From Gaiellasilicea sp035575835 (GTDB lineage: Bacteria; Actinomycetota; Thermoleophilia; Gaiellales; Gaiellaceae): DNA of 22,958 bases. The translations under genes were made by a program, and so were the position numbers. This document shows, one piece after another, positions 14,731 through 21,328 of the stretch (position 1 is the first letter of the stretch; every line of letters begins with the position of its first letter). The stretch spans positions 1 to 22,958 of the forward strand of contig DATLXM010000059.1 of assembly GCA_035575835.1 (NCBI GenBank). Reading direction: 5' to 3'. Below the pieces are notes generated by a model that did no database searches, was not told where the DNA came from, and worked only from the letters and a program-made list of their open reading frames with translations.

Positions 14731-15050
14731 CGCGGCCGCTCGTCGAGATCCTCTACTTTGATGGCTGCCCGCACCACCACGCGGCGCGCGAGCTCGTCGA
14801 TCGGGTGATCGGCGAGATCGGCGGGGCGGCCGAGGTGCGCCTAGTCAACGTCGCCGACGAGGAGAGCGCGAGGCGGGCGCGGTTCCTGGGCTCGCCAAGC
14901 ATCCGCGTCAACGGCCGTGACATCGAGCCGAGCGCCGACGCGCGCGCCGAGTACGTTCTCTCCTGTCGTCTGTATCGCACCGAGCAGGGCTTCGCCGGGC
15001 AGCCTGAGGAGGCCTGGCTCCGCGATGCGCTCGCCGAGGCGCTTCGATGA
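14727..15050 (+). CDS. Thioredoxin-fold protein of mer-type operons, single Cys in the active loop
   Basis: The start is the GTG at 14727 inside the GTGA overlap with the ArsR stop. The 107-residue product has a thioredoxin beta-alpha-beta opening LVEILYFDGCPHHHAARELV with one Cys (C14) in place of CxxC and three histidines after it, a cis-proline turn GSPSIRVNGRDIEP at ~56-68, and a second Cys in VLSCRLYRT (C80). Related small proteins annotated as thioredoxin family sit beside mercury or alkylmercury genes in actinobacteria, where they may bind or pass on metal or thiol adducts. The C/H cluster could be a metal site. Four-base overlaps on both sides suggest tight coupling with the ArsR and MerB-like products. 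A specific reaction cannot be named. Confidence 0.75.
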   Translation: MTRPLVEILYFDGCPHHHAARELVDRVIGEIGGAAEVRLVNVADEESARRARFLGSPSIRVNGRDIEPSADARAEYVLSCRLYRTEQGFAGQPEEAWLRDALAEALR

Positions 15051-15568
15051 GCGTGCAGCGAGCGCTCGCCGCGGCGCAGATTCCGCCTGAACGCCTGGGG
15101 CCCGCGGATGCGACGGCGCTCGCAACGCAAGCCGCGCGTCTCCGGCTCGATCTGAGGGTAGCGCTTGCGAGCCTCGCCTCTGACGATCTTGTCCACACGG
15201 GCGCCGACGGCGCGATCACCGTCGCTTGTCCGTTCTCGGGTCGGCCGACCGCGCACCGCGTTCAGCTTGACGTTCACGAGGTCCACGCGATATGCGCGAT
15301 CGAGGCGCTCGGGATGGCGCCGATGTTCGGCCGGCCAATCAGGGTCGAGTCCAGCGACCCTGTCAGCGGCGACACCGTCCGGGTCGAGCTGGCGCCTGAC
15401 AGCGACGCCTCATGGACGCCCCAAGAGGCCGTGGTCGTCTCCGGCAGCTCGTGCGCCGAGCAGTACCTGAGCGCCCGACCCGACGTGCGGGGAATCGTCA
15501 TCTCGATCCCGGAGGCGATCGAGGCCGGCCGCTGCGTCTTCGGCGATCCGCTCAGCGAGATCCGATGA
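15047..15568 (+). CDS. MerB-like (organomercurial lyase family) protein
   Basis: The 173-residue protein starts at the ATG at 15047 in an ATGA overlap. An N-terminal helical part (to ~45) is followed by the MerB core: a CPFSGRPTAHRV segment (60-72), HAICAIEALGM (79-90) and SGSSCAEQYLSA (132-143). MerB cleaves carbon-mercury bonds with Cys96, Cys159 and Asp99. The matching residues here are C83, C136 and E86 (C-A-I-E instead of C-x-x-D). C61 is an extra Cys. Glu could still donate the proton, but the change is notable. No mercuric reductase (merA) or transporter is in the window, so this may be an alkylmercury lyase without the usual partners, or a relative with another organometal or thiol substrate. 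It is followed directly by the rhodanese-CBS gene (overlap four bases). Confidence 0.72.
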   Translation: MSVQRALAAAQIPPERLGPADATALATQAARLRLDLRVALASLASDDLVHTGADGAITVACPFSGRPTAHRVQLDVHEVHAICAIEALGMAPMFGRPIRVESSDPVSGDTVRVELAPDSDASWTPQEAVVVSGSSCAEQYLSARPDVRGIVISIPEAIEAGRCVFGDPLSEIR

Positions 15569-16254
15569 CAACGCCGATTACGCGCGACGACCTTCGGCGC
15601 CTGATGGCAGACGAGTCGGCTCAGCTGGTCGAAGTGCTGCCGGTTGCCGAGTACGAGGACGAGCATCTGCCCGGCGCGATCAACATCCCGCTCAAAGAGA
15701 TCGGCGACAGGGCGCCACATCTTCTCGACACAGCCAAACCGGTGATCGTCTACTGCTACGACTACACCTGAGACATGAGCCCACGGGCCGCGGCGCGGCT
15801 CACCGCCCTCGGGTTCACGGACGTCTACGACTACGTCGCCGGCAAGACCGATTGGGGCTCGGCGGGATTGCCACTCGAAGGCGCCGAAGGAAGCGAGACA
15901 CGCGCCGCGACCTTTGCCCGCCCGGACGTCCCGCGCTGTGAGCTCAGCGAGGCGCTCCAAGCCGTACGGCGAAGGGTCAGCGGGACGGACTTCGACACCT
16001 GCTTCGTCGTCGACGACGACGGGGTCCTGCTCGGCCGACTCGGTCGAACGGCTCTCGCCTCAGACGCCGACGTGCTCGTCGACGAGGCGATGACGGAAGG
16101 GCCGAGCACGGTGCGGCCGAGTGCGCGGCTGGCTGAGGTTTTTGAGCGAATGCAGCGCCAGAACCTGTCAGGCCTGCCCGTGACGACGTCGGACGGACGC
16201 CTCATCGGACTCCTGACGCGCGCCGACGCTGAGCGAGCGCTGGCGCGGCTCTAA
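15565..16254 (+). CDS. Rhodanese-CBS protein with in-frame TGA at the catalytic Cys (candidate selenoprotein)
   Basis: The ATG at 15565 overlaps the MerB-like stop by four bases. Reading through the TGA at 15769-15771 gives 229 residues. The rhodanese domain (1-~100) shows VEVLPVAEYEDEHLPGAINI (22-41) and the loop VIVYCYDYT-x-DMSPRAAARL, where x (residue 69) is the TGA codon. Relatives that I know have Cys there, giving the rhodanese C-x4-R motif with R74. YVAGKTDWGSAGLP ends the fold. A CBS pair follows (~115-228: TCFVVDDDGVLLGRL, LSGLPVTTSDGRLIGLLTR). Rhodaneses carry sulfur as a Cys persulfide. If the TGA is not read, a 68-residue fragment and a second frame from the ATG at 15775 (159 codons) result, without a ribosome site. 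Selenocysteine or a recent nonsense mutation are both possible. The frame shows no other lesion. Confidence 0.7.
15769..15802 (+). promoter_or_regulatory. TGA recoding site with possible SECIS-like hairpin
   Basis: Four bases after the TGA, tgagcc (15776-15781) can pair with ggctca (15797-15802), with an inner two-pair extension and a loop ggccgcgg starting about 15 bases from the TGA. An alternative hairpin (ggcg 15792-15795 with cgcc 15804-15807, loop cggctcac) starts about 25 bases away. Bacterial SECIS elements lie at this distance and like a G early in the loop. GC-rich coding DNA folds easily, so this is weak support. Confidence 0.3.
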
Positions 16255-16436
16255 CCGCCCCCGCCGGTCGTCTCTTCCTGCGCCCGCTTCCACTCGAGAG
16301 AGACTGATGCATGACGCTTCGGCAGGTACCAACGCAGCGCGCGGCCCCAGGAGGTCTTCTTGCACCAGCACTCCGGCGCGCAGCCGCATTCGCGTCCGCT
16401 CGGATTGTGGATCCGTTCCAGAACGCTGCGCGTCAT
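16251..16436 (-). CDS. Small Cys-rich conserved-looking protein
   Basis: The 61-residue product has a compact motif RECGCAPECWCKKTSWGRAL with four cysteines in nine residues (C-x-C-x3-C-x-C), followed by RWYLPKRH and a charged tail. The arrangement suggests a bound metal ion, perhaps zinc. I recall similar short proteins (CGC-x3-CWC, then WGRA.RWY.P) from actinobacteria of this kind, without a known function. The ATG at 16436 has GGGAC upstream. Its stop overlaps the convergent rhodanese-CBS stop by two bases, so the two transcripts meet head-on with no spacer and may regulate each other. The protein is likely real because of the strong motif, but that rests on recollection of the family rather than a search. 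Confidence 0.6.
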   Translation of the reverse strand: MTRSVLERIHNPSGRECGCAPECWCKKTSWGRALRWYLPKRHASVSLEWKRAQEETTGGGG

Positions 16437-16813
16437 GTCCCGATCGTACCGCCGCTGCGCCCACGCGTAAGGTACTCGCGGAACCTCACAAGCACCGGAC
16501 GAGGCGGGAGGATCGCCACCTCAAGTTCTACGAGCTACGGGAAAACCTCCAGTCCCGACCAGGCGTCCACTCGCGGGCGAGGTTCCACGCTCAGATTCGC
16601 AGATTCGTCTTGCTTGCGGGCTTTCGTGCCCTCGCAGTCCCTCGCGTGCCCGCGCCCGTCCGCAAGGATCGGGGTCCGGCCGTGGGCCGGGCCATGAGCG
16701 AGCACTGTCCGCAGGTGGCGCTCTGACCCACCGTGGCTCCCTCGCTCGTCTCGCCTTGCGCTGGCCGGCGCGAACTGGGAATATGGCAATAGCGTTTCCC
16801 TGAGGGCTATTAC
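16437..16813. other. Gap before the sarcosine-oxidase operon
   Basis: About 377 bases without a gene that I can support. It must hold the promoter of the minus-strand 61-residue gene and of the oxidase operon. Most is GC-rich with no clear hexamers or riboswitch. The last 40 bases become AT-richer and carry two interleaved inverted repeats, listed separately. Confidence 0.5.
16777..16811 (+). promoter_or_regulatory. Interleaved inverted repeats upstream of soxD
   Basis: gggaa (16777-16781) with ttccc (16796-16800), and aatagc (16788-16793) with gctatt (16806-16811), overlap so that only one can form at a time in RNA. In DNA the second could be an operator. The GAGGG ribosome site (16802-16806) lies in its loop and arm. 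No regulator is encoded nearby. Confidence 0.35.
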
Positions 16814-17140
16814 ATATCTTTCCTGCTGTCATGCCCGAACTGCGGGCCCCGTGATGTCAACGAGTTCGCGTACGCGGGCGAGGTGTCGGTGCGCCCGAGA
16901 CCCGAGGAGCCGAGCGGGATACCGCCGCTCGAGGATCTGGCCGCGTACTTCTACCTTCGCCGTAACGTCGCCGGGATCCAGCGCGAATGGTGGTTTCACC
17001 GACTCGGCTGCGAGTCGTGGTTCCAGGCCGAGCGCGACACGCGCACGAACGAGGTCTTGACGACCGCCTTCGTGGAGCGGAGCGGGCAGGCCCCACCGGC
17101 TCCGGAGGCCGCGGCCACCCCCGACACACCCGCCGTCTGA
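16814..17140 (+). CDS. soxD: Sarcosine oxidase delta subunit, non-standard start
   Basis: The 108-residue frame reads SFLLSCPNCGPRDVNEFAYA, then GEVSVRPRP, LAAYFYLRRNVAGIQREWWFH and LGCESWFQAERDT. These are the hallmarks of the delta subunit, whose zinc is held by CPxCG at the N-terminus and by H...GC further on (here C7, C10, H60, C64). No ATG, GTG or TTG lies before the CPNCG motif after the in-frame stop at 16790. The ATA at 16814 is seven bases after GAGGG and at the place where relatives begin, so I use it; CTG at 16823 or 16826 is an alternative. The first standard start, GTG at 16883, would remove half the zinc site. The C-terminus has an Ala/Pro-rich tail. It overlaps soxA by one base (TGATG). 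The subunit helps to hold the heterotetramer together. Confidence 0.8.
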   Translation: MSFLLSCPNCGPRDVNEFAYAGEVSVRPRPEEPSGIPPLEDLAAYFYLRRNVAGIQREWWFHRLGCESWFQAERDTRTNEVLTTAFVERSGQAPPAPEAAATPDTPAV

Positions 17141-19725
17141 TGCGCCTCCCGCCTCAGCCCGGGGAGCGCCTGAACCGGGACCGGAGCCTCACGTTCCGGT
17201 TCCAGGGCGAACCTGTTCAGGCGTTCGAGGGCGACACCGTCGCTTCCGCGCTCTTCGCCTCGGGACGGCGCGTCTTCTCGCGCAGCTTCAAGTACCACCG
17301 TCCCCGGGGCCTCCTCTGCTGCTCGGGTCAGTGCCCCAACTGCCTGATGCAGATCGACGGCGTCCCGAGCGTCCGGGCCTGCATGGAGCCGGCCCGCGAG
17401 GGCGCCGACGTGAAGGCGCAGAACGTGCTCGGCTCGCTCGACCGCGACCTGATGTCGATCGTCGACAAGGTCGGCGGACCGTTCCTCCCGGTCGGCTTCT
17501 ACTACCGGACGATGATGCGGCCGCGTCGCGCGTGGCCGATCTACGAGCGCTTCCTGCGCAGCGCGGCCGGGCTCGGCAAGATCGACAAGCACGGCACGCG
17601 CACTCGCCGCTTCGATACCGAGCACCGGCGTACGCAGGTGCTCGTGATCGGCGGGGGCCCTGCCGGCCTCGCAGCTGCGCACGAGGCCGCCGAGCAAGGC
17701 CGGCACGTCGTCCTCGTCGACGAGGGCCTGGCAGACGGGCTCGACTCGACGGAGTTCGAGATCCTCTCTCCCGCGCGGGCGATCGGCATCTACGAGGGCG
17801 GGCTCGTGCCCATCGACGCCGGGAACGTCCTCTATCGCTTCCGGGCGGAGCGGATCGTCGTCGCGACGGGCACGATCGAGCAGCCGCTCCTCTTCCCCGG
17901 TAACGACCTCGTCGGCGTGATGCTCTCCGGAGGAGCTCGGCGGTTGATCGAGCAGTGGTCGTTGCGTCCCGGTGAGCGAGCTGTCGTGCTCGCGGCCGGC
18001 GGCGAGGCGATCGCCGAGGAGCTGCGCCGCGCGGGAACCGAGGTCGCGCGCGTCTTCGACCTCGGCGAGCGCAGGCCGACAGAGATCGTGGCGACGGGAC
18101 GGAAGGGCCGGATGAGCTCGGTGCTCGTCGACGGCGAGGCGATCGAAAGCGATCTGCTCGTCGTGTCCGGCGGACTCCAGCCCGCCTACTCGCTGCTCTC
18201 GCAGGCCGGCGCCAGGATCGAGTACGACGCGGCGAGCGGGATCTTCGTCCCACGCGACCTCCCTCCGCACGTCGAGGCCGTCGGCTCCGTCACCGGCGCC
18301 GATTCGTCGCCGTCTCTTCCTCTGCCGGACCAGACCGGCAAGGGCAAGTCCTTCGTCTGCATCTGCGAGGACGTGACCCGGAAGGACATCAAGCGTGCGC
18401 TCGCGGAAGGCTTCGACTCGATCGAGCTCGCGAAGCGCTACACGGCGGTGACGATGGGCCCCTGCCAGGGACGGCTCTGCCACCTCCCCTCGATCCGCCT
18501 CTTCGCTCGCGAGACCGGGATCGACGAGGCGACGCTCGGGACGACGACCGCGCGGCCGCCCTGGGCTCCGGTCTCGCTCGGCCTGCTCGCGGGCCGCGGC
18601 CACGAGCCGGCGCGACGCACGTCGATTCATCACCGGCACGAGGAGCTTGGAGCCCGGATGATGTGGACGGGCGACTGGCGCCGTGTCCACTCCTACGGCG
18701 ATCCCGAATCCGAGGTTCGCGCCGTGCACGAGGCGGTCGGGGTGATCGACGTCTCGACCCTCGGCAAGCTGCTCGTCCGCGGACCGGACGCGGTCGCGTT
18801 TCTCGAGCGCCTCTACCCGAACCGCTTTGCCGACCTCAAGATCGGGCGCGTCCGCTACGGGGTCCTGGGCACGGACTCGGGGCGGATCATGGACGACGGC
18901 ACGATCGGCCGCCTAGCCGAGGACGAGTTCTACGTCACCACCACCTCAACAGGCGCCCAGGTCGTGCTGGAGTGGTTCCAGTGGTGGAACTCGGTCTGGG
19001 GATTCGCCGTCGACGTCGTCAACCTCACGGGCGCCCTGACGGCGGTGAACGTGGCCGGACCGCGTGCCCGCGACCTCCTCGTCCGGCTCACCTCGCTCGG
19101 CTGCTCGGCCGAGGCGTTCACCTACCTGGACGCGAAACGAGCTCACGTGGCGGGAGTTCCGTGCCTCCTGCTCCGGATCGGCTTCGTCGGCGAGCTCGGC
19201 TACGAGGTTCATTTCCCGAGCACGTACGGCGAGTACCTGTGGGACACGCTGCTCGAGCGCGGCGCCGACCTCGGCGTGCGCCCGTTCGGGCTCGAGGCGC
19301 AGCGGATCCTCCGGCTCGAGAAGCAGCACATCCTGGTCGGTCAGGACACCGACTCGGAGTCGAACACGCTCGACGCGAACATGGCCTGGATGGTCAAGTT
19401 CGACAAGGACGACTTCGTCGGCAAGTGGGCGCTCCAGCACATGCGGGAGCGCGGCCCCCGCGAGCGACTCGTCGGCTTCGAGATGGAGAACGGCGTGGTG
19501 CCGGCGGAGGGCGGTCAGGTCGTCGTCGCCGGGCGCCCCGCAGGACGCGTCACGAGCGCGCGCCGCAGCGAGCTCCTCGGGAAGGCAATCGGCCTCGCTT
19601 GGATTCCGCCTGAGCTCGCCGAGGAGGGCTCGCAGCTCGAGATCCGGGTGGACGGGAGGCTCGAGCGGGCGTTGGTCCGGTTGCGCCCGTTCTACGACCC
19701 CGACGGGAAGCAGTTGCGCTCGTGA
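17140..19725 (+). CDS. soxA: Sarcosine oxidase-type alpha subunit with two [2Fe-2S] Cys sets
   Basis: The 861-residue protein, ATG at 17140, has in order: a ferredoxin-like domain (15-100) with RPRGLLCCSGQCPNC and RAC (C60/61, C65, C68, C81); an FAD/NAD Rossmann domain (VLVIGGGPAGLAAAHEA, 168-182; VVATGTIEQP, 240-249); a BFD-like domain FVCICEDVTRKDI with C407, C409, C442 and C447; and a GcvT aminomethyltransferase-like half (from ~490) that binds tetrahydrofolate. Classical SoxA lacks these cysteines and is ~960-1000 residues; here the FAD domain is shortened after VDEGLADG. Opine or proline oxidases have similar Cys sets. It should transfer electrons within the tetramer and pass the N-methyl carbon to tetrahydrofolate. 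The substrate could be sarcosine, N-methylglutamate or another N-methyl amine. Confidence 0.85.
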   Translation: MRLPPQPGERLNRDRSLTFRFQGEPVQAFEGDTVASALFASGRRVFSRSFKYHRPRGLLCCSGQCPNCLMQIDGVPSVRACMEPAREGADVKAQNVLGSLDRDLMSIVDKVGGPFLPVGFYYRTMMRPRRAWPIYERFLRSAAGLGKIDKHGTRTRRFDTEHRRTQVLVIGGGPAGLAAAHEAAEQGRHVVLVDEGLADGLDSTEFEILSPARAIGIYEGGLVPIDAGNVLYRFRAERIVVATGTIEQPLLFPGNDLVGVMLSGGARRLIEQWSLRPGERAVVLAAGGEAIAEELRRAGTEVARVFDLGERRPTEIVATGRKGRMSSVLVDGEAIESDLLVVSGGLQPAYSLLSQAGARIEYDAASGIFVPRDLPPHVEAVGSVTGADSSPSLPLPDQTGKGKSFVCICEDVTRKDIKRALAEGFDSIELAKRYTAVTMGPCQGRLCHLPSIRLFARETGIDEATLGTTTARPPWAPVSLGLLAGRGHEPARRTSIHHRHEELGARMMWTGDWRRVHSYGDPESEVRAVHEAVGVIDVSTLGKLLVRGPDAVAFLERLYPNRFADLKIGRVRYGVLGTDSGRIMDDGTIGRLAEDEFYVTTTSTGAQVVLEWFQWWNSVWGFAVDVVNLTGALTAVNVAGPRARDLLVRLTSLGCSAEAFTYLDAKRAHVAGVPCLLLRIGFVGELGYEVHFPSTYGEYLWDTLLERGADLGVRPFGLEAQRILRLEKQHILVGQDTDSESNTLDANMAWMVKFDKDDFVGKWALQHMRERGPRERLVGFEMENGVVPAEGGQVVVAGRPAGRVTSARRSELLGKAIGLAWIPPELAEEGSQLEIRVDGRLERALVRLRPFYDPDGKQLRS

Positions 19726-20117
19726 CCGCCTTCGAGTTCCTCGATCCCGGGCTCGCGCGTGCGGAGGACGGCTTCGAGCCCGTCCGACGCTCGCCGTTCG
19801 AGCGCCTCCTTCGGCACGCCCCGCCCGAGGTGCGAGACATCTCGCTCGGCGTCCCGGAGGAGATCCAGCGGCACCTCCGCGAACTGGGCTACGCCGCCGA
19901 AACGGCGGGCGGGCTCGCAGGCCTGCAGGTCACGGGTGAGCGGCTGCTGCGGCGCCTGACCGACCTCGATCTGGACGCGCTGCCCGCAGTCGGAGCGGTC
20001 GCGCACGTCCGGGCGACAGTCCTCCGCGACGGCGACGAGTTCCAGCTCTTCTTCCCACAGGAATACGCCCAGCACGTCGCTGGGGTCGTCCTCGACACGC
20101 TGGCGGGGCTGCAGTGA
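19722..20117 (+). CDS. soxG: Sarcosine oxidase gamma subunit
   Basis: The GTG at 19722 sits in a GTGA overlap with the soxA stop. The 131-residue product is shorter than typical gamma subunits (~180-200). It lies where gamma is expected and has gamma-like features: an opening around GFEPVRRSPFERLL, a middle VRDISLGVPEEIQRHLRELG and an end DLDLDALPAVGAVAHVRATV then DEFQLFFPQEYAQHVAGVVL, which fits the family ending (DLD...FP.G..ARTRL...F.L..P..YA..). The subunit has a GcvT-like fold without catalysis and supports the complex. The assignment leans on position and the end motif; the first half is weakly conserved. Its stop overlaps soxB by four bases. Confidence 0.65.
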   Translation: MTAFEFLDPGLARAEDGFEPVRRSPFERLLRHAPPEVRDISLGVPEEIQRHLRELGYAAETAGGLAGLQVTGERLLRRLTDLDLDALPAVGAVAHVRATVLRDGDEFQLFFPQEYAQHVAGVVLDTLAGLQ

Positions 20118-21328
20118 AAGACATCTTCCGGGAGCGCCGGATGTGGCGCCCGCGCGGCGAGCTCAAGGACCGCTACGACGTCGTGATCATCGGCGGCGGC
20201 TCGCACGGCCTCGCGACCGCGTACTACCTGGCCAAGGAGCACGGGATCACGAACGTCGCGGTGCTCGAGCAGAGCTACATCGGCTCGGGCGCGGCCGGCC
20301 GGAACACGACGATCATCCGCTCGAACTACCGGACCCCCGAGGGGGCAGCGTTCTACCAGGCGAGCGTGAAGCTGTACGAGCGCCTCTCCCTCGAGCTCGA
20401 CTTCAATCTGCTCTTCTCGCAGCAGGGGCACCTGACCCTCGCGCACTCCGACCGCGCCATGATCACGTCCACCGAGCGCGCCGAGGTGAACCAGCTGCTC
20501 GGGATCGACACCCGCCTGATCTCACCCGAGGAGATCGCGAAGCTCTGCCCGGAGCTCGACCTCTCGGAGGACGTCACCTGGCCGATCGTGGGCGCCCTCT
20601 ACCACCCCCGCGGCGGGATCATTCGCCACGACGCCGTCGTCTGGGGCTTCGCGCGCGGAGCCGACCGGCTCGGCGTCGAGATCCACCCGTATACGACGGT
20701 GACGGGGATCGATCGCGCGAACGGCCGCGTCACGGGGGTTCGAACGACGCGCGGGGACATCGCGTGCGGGACGGTCGTGAGCGCGACCGCCGGCTGGTCG
20801 ACGCTCGTCGCCGACCTCGCCGAGGTGCAACTCCCGATCACGACCCACATCCTCCAGGCCTTCGTCACCGAGCCGCTCAAGCCGTTCCTCGACGTGATCA
20901 TCGTCTCCTCGCAGATGCACGTCTACGTCTCGCAGACCGACCGCGGCGAGCTCCTGATCGGCGCCGAGATCGAGCCGTACACGACCTACCGCGGCACGAG
21001 CACCTTCCCCTTTCTCGAGTACTCGGCCCGGCACGTGCTCGAGCTCTTCCCGCAGCTCGAGAACGTCGCCGTCCTGCGCCAGTGGACGGGGCTCTGCGAC
21101 CTCAGCCCGGACTACAGCCCGATTCTCGGTGTCACCGAGGTGGGCGGCTTCCTCGTCTCCGCCGGCTGGGGCACGTACGGGTTCAAGGCGGCGCCGATCG
21201 TCGGAACCACGCTCGCGGAGCTCGTCGCGACCGAGCGCACGCCGGAGCTGATCGCGCCCTTCACGCTCGAGCGGTTCTCCACGGACACCCTCGTCTCCGA
21301 GCTCGCGGCTGCGGCGGTGTCGCACTGA
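20114..21328 (+). CDS. soxB: Sarcosine oxidase beta subunit, FAD-dependent
   Basis: The GTG at 20114 overlaps the soxG stop (GTGA). The 404-residue protein is normal length for beta. It starts with a delta/alpha-binding end and the FAD motif YDVVIIGGGSHGLATAYYLA (21-40), followed by GSGAAGRNTTIIRSNYRTP (58-75), YHPRGGIIRHDAVVWG (163-178) and a C-terminal WTGLCDLSPDYSPILG and GWGTYGFKAAP. In known enzymes FMN is linked to a His near 173 (RHD), which is H172 here. The subunit oxidises sarcosine to an imine, generating peroxide or passing electrons to alpha. The order delta-alpha-gamma-beta differs from the common soxBDAG order. It is followed by fhs with a one-base overlap. The substrate might be another N-methyl amino acid. 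Confidence 0.9.
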   Translation: MKDIFRERRMWRPRGELKDRYDVVIIGGGSHGLATAYYLAKEHGITNVAVLEQSYIGSGAAGRNTTIIRSNYRTPEGAAFYQASVKLYERLSLELDFNLLFSQQGHLTLAHSDRAMITSTERAEVNQLLGIDTRLISPEEIAKLCPELDLSEDVTWPIVGALYHPRGGIIRHDAVVWGFARGADRLGVEIHPYTTVTGIDRANGRVTGVRTTRGDIACGTVVSATAGWSTLVADLAEVQLPITTHILQAFVTEPLKPFLDVIIVSSQMHVYVSQTDRGELLIGAEIEPYTTYRGTSTFPFLEYSARHVLELFPQLENVAVLRQWTGLCDLSPDYSPILGVTEVGGFLVSAGWGTYGFKAAPIVGTTLAELVATERTPELIAPFTLERFSTDTLVSELAAAAVSH

